Source: Oscillatoriales cyanobacterium PMM_0019 (GTDB lineage: Bacteria; Cyanobacteriota; Cyanobacteriia; Cyanobacteriales; CASBRB01). From it: DNA of 44,154 nt. Positions 34,124 through 41,398 of the stretch are shown here, piece by piece. Under the pieces are notes generated by a model. That model worked only from the letters and a program-made list of their open reading frames with translations. It searched no databases and was not told the DNA's origin. Position 1 is the stretch's first letter, and each line of letters begins with the position of its first letter. Both the position numbers and the translations under genes were made by a program. Location of the stretch: positions 1 to 44,154 of the forward strand of contig CASBRB010000269.1 of assembly GCA_949127975.1 (NCBI GenBank), in the 5' to 3' direction.

Positions 34124-34843
34124 CTAGCGCAGCAGAGCGTTCCAAGTAGCTGAGCCGACTATACCATCAGGATTGAGCTTAAAGTTTTCTTGAGCTGATT
34201 TTACGGCTGCTTGTGTTTCTGAGCCAAAGACGCCATCCACCTCTCCTTTGAAAAAGCTAAGGGCGCGTAGGCGCTGTTGCAAGCCGATAACAGCGGAGCC
34301 TGACATACCTAATCGCAGTATAGGAAGATTGACGGATGGGGGCGGGGAATTGTCCGGATTAGGATTGGAAATAATTTTTTGAGAAGCAGTTGTGGCAGTG
34401 CGGCTATCGGTGGTAGACGGAACAGTAAAAATAGTCACTGAGTTATTTGAGTCAGATGAGCCTGTTGTAGTTGATGGGGCTGGGGGGAACAGGTTTCTCC
34501 AAGTATCTGAACCAACGACGCCATCAGGATTTAAACCAGCAGCTTGCTGAAATTTGGCGACAGCTTGGGCGGTGGTGTCTCCATAAAAGCCATCTACAGC
34601 ATCAGTGTAAAACCCTAAAAGTTTGAGCGCCGCTTGCAGTTCAGACACTTCGACGCCTTTGCTACCGAGCTGAAGAGTTGGTCGATAGAATCTTGCTGAG
34701 GCTGTCACCTGAGCAGTATTTTCAGTATCATTGGCGACGTCTAATGATGCTGCCGCGACGGGCGAGTAGCAGAGGGCAATACTTAGTAAACTGCTAAACC
34801 AAACCATTAACCTAGCCCTGCTTTTTGTCAGGCTGTCAACCAT
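34124..34843 (-). CDS. Secreted protein with two peptidoglycan-binding domains
   Basis: 239 residues. A signal peptide or anchor (ARLMVWFSSLLSIALCYSPVAAA) is followed by PG_binding_1 domain 1 (LQLGSKGVEVSELQAALKLL...GLNPDGVVGSDTWRNL). A Ser/Thr-rich linker leads to domain 2 (LRLGMSGSAVIGLQQRLRAL...KLNPDGIVGSATWNALL). No catalytic domain is fused, so it is a wall-binding adaptor or structural protein. It likely resides in the periplasm. Confidence 0.92.
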   Translation of the reverse strand: MVDSLTKSRARLMVWFSSLLSIALCYSPVAAASLDVANDTENTAQVTASARFYRPTLQLGSKGVEVSELQAALKLLGFYTDAVDGFYGDTTAQAVAKFQQAAGLNPDGVVGSDTWRNLFPPAPSTTTGSSDSNNSVTIFTVPSTTDSRTATTASQKIISNPNPDNSPPPSVNLPILRLGMSGSAVIGLQQRLRALSFFKGEVDGVFGSETQAAVKSAQENFKLNPDGIVGSATWNALLR

Positions 34844-34922
34844 GTTTAATCAACCCTTCAGATTTGAGATTTGCGCTTTTAAATTTTAGATCCACTATCC
34901 CTTCGAGCCAGAAAAATTTGTA

Positions 34923-35010
34923 AGTACTGTACAGAATGGGCATATATAGGGGCAACTACAGGAGATTGCCCCTAGGAACCGCTATATGTAGTGTAGCTGC
35001 GTAAGTCCTG
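34923..35010. repeat. ~90-bp palindromic element (diverged copy)
   Basis: AGTACTGTACAGAATGGGC ... CTGCGTAAGTCCTG, 48 bp beyond the M16-like gene stop. Confidence 0.8.
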
Positions 35011-35058
35011 TTTGTATTTTTTTCCCCGATGCTCCCGATGCTCGCTTAATACATAATC

Positions 35059-36309
35059 TTAGAACGGGAAGGGAGTAACTGCTGCTTCCGGACCAACCAG
35101 AGACACATAGGGGCGTTGAATAAAATATCGGCAAGCCACTTCGTGCGCGGTTTCTGGAGTGACAGCGGTGACTTTCTCCTGAAATTGGGTATCAAACTCA
35201 ATCCCCAGTCCGATAGTCTCGTACCAGCCGAATACCTGGGCGAGTTGTGAATTTGTTTGCTTACCTAGGGCATACTGACCTAGGAGCTTGTTTTTAGACG
35301 CTTGCAATTCATCGGCAGTTAGCTTGGTGGTGCAAAGCCGTTCGACTTCGGTGTGCAAACCTGCATAAGCTTGCGCCGTATTTTCTGGTGCAGTGCCCAT
35401 ATAAACTACAAACTGGGAAGCATCCAGGCGCGTAGGATAAAATGCCGATACTTCATAAGCTAAACCCCGCTTTTCCCGCAGTTCCACAAACAAGCGACTA
35501 GAAAGACCATTCCCGAGATAGGTGTTAAGCAACTTGAGGGCGGCATAGTCGGGGCTTTGCACCGCTGATGCCAGATATCCCAGCATCACCATAGACTGCT
35601 GAGTTGGCAGCGCCGTAACGTTTGTACCTGCCTGGGATGTCAGGGGAGGTAGTTGCAGCACTGGTAAGGGAGATGCTGGAGGTTGCCAATCGCCAAAAAC
35701 TTTCTCAACTAGGGCGAGTGCTTCTGCTGCTGTTACGCGGCCAGCAATACTAATCACTATATTATCAGGGCGGAAATATGTTTGATGATAACGCTGCAAG
35801 TCGGCACGCCCTAGGCTAGACACAGAAGCTTCTGTTCCCAAAATTGATAAAGCGTAGGGATGTTGTCCGTACATTGCCTGCCGCAATTGCTCGAAAGCTA
35901 CGGTAGAGGGCTGCTCTTGCTGGGAACGAATATCCTGGAGGGTGAGGCGTCGCTCTAGTTCTACTTCGGTTTCTGGGAAAGTGGGCTGGAGCAACAATTG
36001 TCCTGCCAGATGTAATATATCAACAAAATCACCAGAAACCGTCTTTAAACTTAGTTGGAAGTAATCGCTAGCGGCATCAGCACTCAGACTTGCTCCCACT
36101 GACTCTACCCGCTCGGCAATTTCTATTGACGACAGTTGCTCTGTGCCTTTGGTAATTACTGCTGACAGCAGATGAGACAGCCCCGCCTGTTCCCGTGCTT
36201 CCCATCGGCTACCTGCCCGGATAAAAATGCGAGCCGCAATTATATCAGCGGCTGGATTTTCCACCACCAGCAGCAGGATACCGTTGTCTAAAATGTTGCG
36301 ATGGATCAT
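35059..36309 (-). CDS. M16 peptidase-like protein, non-catalytic subunit type
   Basis: 416 residues, two-lobed M16 (pitrilysin) fold. The position of the zinc motif reads AGLSHLLSAV, so HxxEH is missing. The C-terminal lobe keeps LFVELREKRGLAYEVSAFY, which contacts substrate in processing-peptidase partners. Such proteins pair with an active M16 subunit; the adjacent gene (36563-37861) has the intact motif. A repeat-containing 253-bp gap separates the two. Confidence 0.9.
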   Translation of the reverse strand: MIHRNILDNGILLLVVENPAADIIAARIFIRAGSRWEAREQAGLSHLLSAVITKGTEQLSSIEIAERVESVGASLSADAASDYFQLSLKTVSGDFVDILHLAGQLLLQPTFPETEVELERRLTLQDIRSQQEQPSTVAFEQLRQAMYGQHPYALSILGTEASVSSLGRADLQRYHQTYFRPDNIVISIAGRVTAAEALALVEKVFGDWQPPASPLPVLQLPPLTSQAGTNVTALPTQQSMVMLGYLASAVQSPDYAALKLLNTYLGNGLSSRLFVELREKRGLAYEVSAFYPTRLDASQFVVYMGTAPENTAQAYAGLHTEVERLCTTKLTADELQASKNKLLGQYALGKQTNSQLAQVFGWYETIGLGIEFDTQFQEKVTAVTPETAHEVACRYFIQRPYVSLVGPEAAVTPFPF

Positions 36310-36562
36310 AGTTTCTTGTTGGCTCTACCGTACTTAGGGTGATTAAAAAATCTTATCTATAGTTGGGACGCCTTTAAGGATAAGCGTTGTAGGTTGGGTT
36401 GAGGAACGAAACCCAACAAAAAGGTGTGAAAACCTTGGGGTTTCCCTCTGTTGAAGCGGAGAGCCCATTGATTAGTAAAATTTATCACACTAAGTAAGGG
36501 AGAGCCACTTGAAGCATATTTAAGGAAGGATTAACATAAAGGAATAAAGTTATAAACTACCA
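36310..36562. other. Spacer between the two M16 genes with extended repeat
   Basis: A GTTGGGTT palindrome at 36388-36417 is followed by about 95 bp (to 36511) that is partly conserved after another copy of the same palindrome at 41030-41059; the best match is around ATTGATTAGTAAAA and GGGAGAGCCA. Confidence 0.7.
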
Positions 36563-37861
36563 CTAAGCGGGTTTTAGTACCGTTACTGCGTAGAATTTAG
36601 GAGAAAGATAGCGTTGAGCTATCTGTTGAATTTCTGAAGATTTAAACAGCTTAATTTGTTCTGGATAAGTCACGGCCACTTCTGGGTTAGCGATAGTATT
36701 GTAGTAACCGTATAAACCTGCAAGTTGCGTCGGGGTTTCTGTGGAAAAGGCATAATCATTACACAGCAAGCGTTTACATCGCGCCAGTTCTGCTTCTGAC
36801 ACTGGCTCGCTAAGCAACTGGCATAATCTAGAACATATCAATGCCTCTACTTGCTCTAAATAATGGCTATCTAAACAAGCACTAATGGTAAACAAACTAG
36901 AGTCCCGCTGTAGCGAGAAATTACTACTAATGCCCTGCACTAATCCCAGCTCTTCCCGCAATTCCCGAACCAGCCGGGAAGAGCGCCCATCTGCTAGCAG
37001 TACGGAAAGCAAATCTAAGCCGTAGGCATCCTTTAACTGATCAACTCCTGGTCCCATCCAGCCCATCAACAGGCGAGATTGCTCTAGCCTGGGAAAGAAT
37101 AGTTCCTGACAGCGGATTTCTGTTATTGGTGGTTCTGCCTCAATTTGCGCTTGGGGACAATCAACAGGTAAAGAGAAGTCTTGGAACGATCGCTGTACCA
37201 ATTTTAGCGCGATTTCTTTGGCAACACCCCCCACAATCACCACCGTCATGTTTTCCGGTTGATAGTGACATCGATGGAAGGAGCGCATTTGTTCAGGCGT
37301 ATACTCCATCAGCTTAACTTCCGTTCCCAGAATCGATCGCCCGTAGGGGTGACGCTGGTAAATACTCTCTGTCAGAGCTTGGAATGCCCCAAAATCAGGA
37401 TCGTCAGAGCAGGAGCGGATTTCTTCTAGCACTACATCCCGTTCCCGAACAAATTCTTCTTCGGGAATCGCTGCATTTAATAGTAGTTCTGCCAATGCTG
37501 GCACGGTGTCTTCTAAATACTGCGCGGCTGTGGTGATGAAAAAGTGAGCATAGTCGTGACTGGTTGCTGCATTGCTTACTCCTCCCCGATTTTCAATCAC
37601 CGCGTCAAACACACCGGGTGCTAGTTTGTTGGTACCTTTGAAAATCATGTGTTCGAGGAAGTGAGCCATGCCACACCACTCTTCTGGTTCTACTATAGCA
37701 CCAGCACGAACCCACACATCAACCACCACCACAGGTGTGGCAGGCATGTGTTGATGAATCACCGTTAACCCGTTGTCCAGTCTGAAGACATCAGCTGGAA
37801 ACCTTGAAGCCGTCAAAAGCTGAGTCGATCCTGTTAATTTGTAGCCAAAGATAGAAGTCAA
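36563..37861 (-). CDS. M16 zinc peptidase, catalytic subunit
   Basis: 432 residues, M16 family. The inverted zinc motif HFLEH (in MAHFLEHMIFKGT) and the downstream Glu in the EFVRERDVVLEEI segment complete the metal site. The C-terminal lobe has SRLVRELREELGLVQGISSNF. It resembles processing-peptidase-like bacterial M16B proteins that work as heterodimers. Its likely partner is the neighbouring non-catalytic protein. No signal peptide is evident. Confidence 0.93.
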   Translation of the reverse strand: MTSIFGYKLTGSTQLLTASRFPADVFRLDNGLTVIHQHMPATPVVVVDVWVRAGAIVEPEEWCGMAHFLEHMIFKGTNKLAPGVFDAVIENRGGVSNAATSHDYAHFFITTAAQYLEDTVPALAELLLNAAIPEEEFVRERDVVLEEIRSCSDDPDFGAFQALTESIYQRHPYGRSILGTEVKLMEYTPEQMRSFHRCHYQPENMTVVIVGGVAKEIALKLVQRSFQDFSLPVDCPQAQIEAEPPITEIRCQELFFPRLEQSRLLMGWMGPGVDQLKDAYGLDLLSVLLADGRSSRLVRELREELGLVQGISSNFSLQRDSSLFTISACLDSHYLEQVEALICSRLCQLLSEPVSEAELARCKRLLCNDYAFSTETPTQLAGLYGYYNTIANPEVAVTYPEQIKLFKSSEIQQIAQRYLSPKFYAVTVLKPA

Positions 37862-38333
37862 TTTCCATCAAACGCGATTTTATGTATCTTAGCGCTTTAT
37901 GAACAAAAAATCCGAATTTTTTGATACAAAATATCCAAAGTGATGGCTATTGCTGAGGAAAATCCAAACCTTTCTGCTTTTTGTCAGTTAAAAATCCCCA
38001 AGTCTACTAAACTTGGGGAATTAATTTTCGTTAGGCTCACCGCAACGCCGTTTTACCTCAGTTTATGACCTGGATAAACCAGGTGGGTACCTTCGCTCTG
38101 GCTTAAAGTTTCCGGGTACTGTGCCCGGTTTACTGCTGCGAGAGCTTTTTTGGTTCCCTTTTTCTTTAGGCATAGATCAAAAAACGTTATTGGCAGTCAC
38201 CAACGTCGTAGTGGAACCTCTCTATTTACTATAGCGCTTAAATTTGTGTTTGTGTACGAAAGGAGATTGGGATAGGAAGAATATTGAAAACTCACGCATT
38301 TGGGGCGCTCTAGGTACCGCCCCTAGGGAAAAC
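37862..38333. other. Gap holding a hairpin/terminator and a possible TnpB 3' relic
   Basis: 472 bp with no intact gene. On the minus strand a frame ends GTKKALAAVNRAQYPETLSQ... and stops near 38060, followed by a TCCCCAAGT/ACTTGGGGA hairpin. This order (coding tail, about 40 bp, hairpin) resembles the right end of an IS200/IS605-type element. Confidence 0.4.
37995..38019 (-). terminator. TCCCCAAGT hairpin with T-run on the minus strand
   Basis: A perfect 9-bp stem with a 7-nt loop. On the minus strand it is followed by TTTTTAAC, so it can end purK transcription; on the plus strand ATTAATTTT follows. Confidence 0.6.
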
Positions 38334-39479
38334 TTATCTGTACCAGATAGATTCAAGGTTATGGGCGCAAGCTTGTGCTTCAGAGCGAGACGGCGTATCC
38401 AATAGCACGGTGACGTGTCCCAGCTTCCGACCAGGGCGGGATTCTGTTTTACCATACCAGTGGACGTAGGATTGGGGTAACTGGCTCAACTGTTGACGTT
38501 TGGCAAAGTAGTCATTCTGCCCATACTCATAGCCCAGTAAATTCACCATCACGGCTCCCCCACAGCCCAGGGAAGAGTTACCCAAGGGTAAACCACTAAC
38601 CGCACGGAGATGCTGTTCAAACTGTGAAGTACAGCAAGCGTCGAGGGTGAAATGCCCAGAATTGTGAGTGCGGGGGGAAACTTCATTTACCAATATCTTG
38701 CCGCTGGGGGTCAAAAATAGCTCAATACCAAAGACACCCACAGCTTCCAGGCTATCTAATAGAGTACGAGCGATCGCCTCAATCTCTACTGCCAAGGTTA
38801 GGCTAATCTCAGCAGGCACCAAGACGCGACGGCATACCTGCTCTTCCTGTTGAGTTTCCACCACTGGGTAAACAACTACCTTACCAGTAACAGAACGGGC
38901 AGCAATTACAGCCAGTTCCCGCTCAAAGGGAATAAATTCCTCCAGCAACAGCGCACTTTGTCCCAGTCGCTTCATAATAACTTCCAGGGCGTCTTTATCT
39001 TTAACGATGAAAGTCCCCTGACCATCATATCCGTGGCGTCGGGCTTTCACAACCACAGGAAACCCTAACTCTTCTATTTTGGATTGAGTGTTCTGCTCTT
39101 CTTTCCTCATCACCTCGTCAAAAGCGACGAACCTAGGAACGGGCAAACCTAAATCTCTTAAGTAGCAGCGCTGGTGATACTTATCTAATAAGGGAGCCAA
39201 CACCGACAAGCCTGGGCGAAAACAGACACCCTGTTGGGCTAGCGGCATTAAAGCCTCTAGATTAATAAACTCATTTTCAAAGGTGATCACATCGCAGCGA
39301 GTTGCCAGAATAGCTGTAGCCGCGCTATCATTGATCGGAGCAAGAATAGTATCGGCGGCAATACTGACTGCGGGATCGTTGGCATGGGGCGTCTGCACCA
39401 CCAATACCATCCCCAGCTTTTCCGCTGCGCCTGCCATCATCCAGGCTAGCTGCCCCCCGCCAATTACACCCACCCGCAT
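38334..39479 (-). CDS. purK: N5-carboxyaminoimidazole ribonucleotide synthase
   Basis: 381 residues, ATP-grasp family. It converts AIR, bicarbonate and ATP to N5-CAIR in purine synthesis. The N-terminal pre-ATP-grasp domain starts RVGVIGGGQLAWMM. The ATP-grasp part shows FPVVVKARRHGYDGQGTFIV, LLLEEFIPFERELAVI and VNEVSPRTHNSGHFTLDAC. The start follows the pentapeptide gene stop with no gap, so the pair is probably co-transcribed. purE is not nearby. Confidence 0.96.
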   Translation of the reverse strand: MRVGVIGGGQLAWMMAGAAEKLGMVLVVQTPHANDPAVSIAADTILAPINDSAATAILATRCDVITFENEFINLEALMPLAQQGVCFRPGLSVLAPLLDKYHQRCYLRDLGLPVPRFVAFDEVMRKEEQNTQSKIEELGFPVVVKARRHGYDGQGTFIVKDKDALEVIMKRLGQSALLLEEFIPFERELAVIAARSVTGKVVVYPVVETQQEEQVCRRVLVPAEISLTLAVEIEAIARTLLDSLEAVGVFGIELFLTPSGKILVNEVSPRTHNSGHFTLDACCTSQFEQHLRAVSGLPLGNSSLGCGGAVMVNLLGYEYGQNDYFAKRQQLSQLPQSYVHWYGKTESRPGRKLGHVTVLLDTPSRSEAQACAHNLESIWYR

Positions 39480-40013
39480 CTATCGACACCCCAAAGAATC
39501 ACGAGTTGCTACACCAGTTTTGGAATTTACACCACTCGCCTGTTGGCAGAGTTGTTTAATTTGTGCCCCGTCCAAAATAGCGTCGCTGAAGTCAGCACCG
39601 TTGATATTGACATCCTCAAAGACAGAACGCAACAAAATGCTTTCTACTAATATAGCATCGCTTAAATCCGTGTCCTTGAATAGTACCTGATCGATCATGG
39701 CATTGGTTAAATCTGCCCCATGCAGATTAGTTGCTCTCATTACCGATGCGCTCAAAACGGCTCCTCGCAAGTCAGCACCCGCAAAGTTTGTCATTGTCAG
39801 ATTGGCGTTGGAAAACTCCGCTGTCTGCAGGGTTAAACCGGAAAAATCCTGCCCCGTCAGCTCGGCATTGCTAAACGACAGGGGAGGAGGATAGTTTCCT
39901 GCTTGTGCCGAAGCCGCCCAACCCAGGATAATCAGCGCCGATAGAAGAGCTGCTAGTTTCCGAAAAACTATAGACAGCCGATGTATAAGATCTTGATGGA
40001 TGATGTTCAACAA
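39480..40013 (-). CDS. Secreted pentapeptide-repeat protein
   Basis: 177 residues. A signal peptide (RKLAALLSALIILGWAASAQA) suggests export to the periplasm or thylakoid lumen. It is followed by A(D/N)LxN-type pentapeptides (SNAELTGQDFSGLTLQTAEF ... NGADFSDAILDGAQI) forming a right-handed quadrilateral helix. Two Cys occur in the C-terminal cap. No ATG is available; the start is one of two TTG codons at 40013 or 40010. It ends directly against purK and starts 5 bp from the oppositely oriented holin-like gene. Confidence 0.85.
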   Translation of the reverse strand: MLNIIHQDLIHRLSIVFRKLAALLSALIILGWAASAQAGNYPPPLSFSNAELTGQDFSGLTLQTAEFSNANLTMTNFAGADLRGAVLSASVMRATNLHGADLTNAMIDQVLFKDTDLSDAILVESILLRSVFEDVNINGADFSDAILDGAQIKQLCQQASGVNSKTGVATRDSLGCR

Positions 40014-40018
40014 AGGTT

Positions 40019-40360
40019 ATGCCACACTTCTTGCTAACTTGGCTACTCACAACTGTGTCGTTGCTAATTACAGCTTATCTTGTCCCAGGCTTCATAATCA
40101 AAAGTTTTGTTGCCGCCGCTATAGCTGCCGTGCTTTTGGGCTTGGCAAACGCTGTAGTCCGACCTATACTGGTATTTTTCACCCTGCCGCTTACCATTTT
40201 GACATTGGGGCTGTTTTTGTTTGTGGTTAATGCCTTCACCATTTGGATAGTAGCTGCCTTCACACCTGGTTTTCACATCACAGGTTTTTTCCCTGCTTTG
40301 GTTGGTTCAATTATCGTAAGCGTGGTTAACAGCGTGCTTAATCGCCTTTTTCCAGGCTAG
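40019..40360 (+). CDS. Phage-holin-4-like (YvlD/DUF360) membrane protein
   Basis: 113 residues with about four membrane spans: TWLLTTVSLLITAYLVPG, AAAIAAVLLGLANAVVRPIL, LPLTILTLGLFLFVVNAFTI and FFPALVGSIIVSVVNSVL. The VRPIL and LTLGLFLF(V)VNA segments mark the holin-4 superfamily, found widely in chromosomes with unknown function. ATG 40019 is only 5 bp from the divergent pentapeptide-repeat start, so its promoter must lie inside that gene. Confidence 0.85.
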   Translation: MPHFLLTWLLTTVSLLITAYLVPGFIIKSFVAAAIAAVLLGLANAVVRPILVFFTLPLTILTLGLFLFVVNAFTIWIVAAFTPGFHITGFFPALVGSIIVSVVNSVLNRLFPG

Positions 40361-40450
40361 TTAAAACTTTGTTACGCACCAGGCTGCATTTTTTTACCAA
40401 CAGAGTCAAAACTGAGATACCCACGTCGCTATGAGTTATACTTAACCCTT

Positions 40451-40924
40451 ATGACGAAACCATTAGATGAAACTCTCTCGATAGAAATTGCTAAACGCAT
40501 CAAAAGCAAGGCTAATGGCTGCTTTAAAAATGCTTATAATGCAGCATTATTGACTGAGGGATCAATGTATGTGCAAGGCTTTTTAGTTTTTCCTGGAGAG
40601 CCATACAAACCCATTGAGTATAGCTGGATTGAGATTGGCGATCGCATTGTCGATCCCACATTTCCGCACTTAAACAAAAATGCTACAGAACTTTACTACT
40701 TTCCGGTACAAAGTCTGAGTGTCAAGCAACTGAAAGCAGCAATAGAAGAAGCTGAAGAAGATTATCCAGATGACGATCCACTTCCTATTTATGGTGCTGG
40801 GCCTTACGAGTATTACGGCGACGTGATGTTGGGCGGTAATGATTACTTAGAAGCGTATAAACAAGCAGAATCTAAGTGCAGGGAGCTAAATAAACCTAAA
40901 ATAGGGAGCGACGAGAAAAATTGA
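40451..40924 (+). CDS. Hypothetical protein with papain-like Cys/Asp pattern
   Basis: 157 residues, soluble. GCFKNAYNAALL places a Cys before a helix, and EYSWIEIGDRIVDPTFPH resembles the EHAW...G..IDPT strand of transglutaminase/NlpC-like folds. The usual His position is occupied by Tyr-Ser here, so it may be an inactive relative. The C-terminal half is acidic (EEAEEDYPDDDPLPIYG). I cannot name a family. Confidence 0.65.
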   Translation: MTKPLDETLSIEIAKRIKSKANGCFKNAYNAALLTEGSMYVQGFLVFPGEPYKPIEYSWIEIGDRIVDPTFPHLNKNATELYYFPVQSLSVKQLKAAIEEAEEDYPDDDPLPIYGAGPYEYYGDVMLGGNDYLEAYKQAESKCRELNKPKIGSDEKN

Positions 40925-41163
40925 TAGTTCGCGAGCGATGGACTATCACAACCAACTTTTTCGTTCGTAGTGAGGGCTTTAGCCCTTACTGTTCGTAGTG
41001 AGGGCTTTAGCCCTTACTATTCGTAGGATTGTAGGTTGGGTTGAGGAACGAAACCCAACATATTAGTTGAAAAACCTCAGGTTCCTTTCTGCTAAAGCTT
41101 TCAGGCAATTGATTAGTAAAACTTATCACGCCTAAGTACGGGAGAGCCATTTAGTTAGTATTA
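40925..41163. other. Repeats upstream of the hemagglutinin relic
   Basis: Two exact 28-bp units (40963-40990 and 40991-41018, start GTTCGTAGTGAGGGCTTTAG) plus a partial third, then a GTTGGGTT palindrome at 41030-41059 with the extended tail shared with 36388-36511. Confidence 0.85.
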
Positions 41164-41361
41164 CTGGAGTTGGCGATAGCTGTCAATGCTCAACAAGGTT
41201 TGGGTGGGCGAGTTACTGTTAATGCCCAAGAAATTTTCGGCGCTTAGTTGCGGGCAGGGAATATCAACCAAAATTACATTACTGCCACTTCCGATCGCGG
41301 CCTGCAATTCAGCGGCATCGTTCAACTCAATCTACCACAGTTCGACGTTTTCCAGCGGTGA
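41164..41361 (+). pseudogene. C-terminal relic of a second hemagglutinin-like gene
   Basis: The frame reads NAQQGLGGRVTVNAQEIFGA, TAG, then LRAGNINQNYITATSDRG and LQFSGIVQLNLPQFDVFQR with a stop at 41359-41361. It aligns with residues ~725-785 of the intact gene downstream (NKGFGGRVTVNTQGLFGIQF ... FGGIVQLNIPQFDPTQG). An internal stop and the loss of everything upstream show a dead tandem copy. Confidence 0.85.
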
Positions 41362-41398
41362 CTTTGCTAAAATCGCTAAATTATGGAGATTTTAAGTT

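Noticed and set aside
40963-41018. Two 28-bp direct repeats as a CRISPR remnant
   Set aside because: The units are adjacent with no spacer and are related to the GGGCTTTAGCCC-type intergenic repeats at 22.0-22.3 kb.
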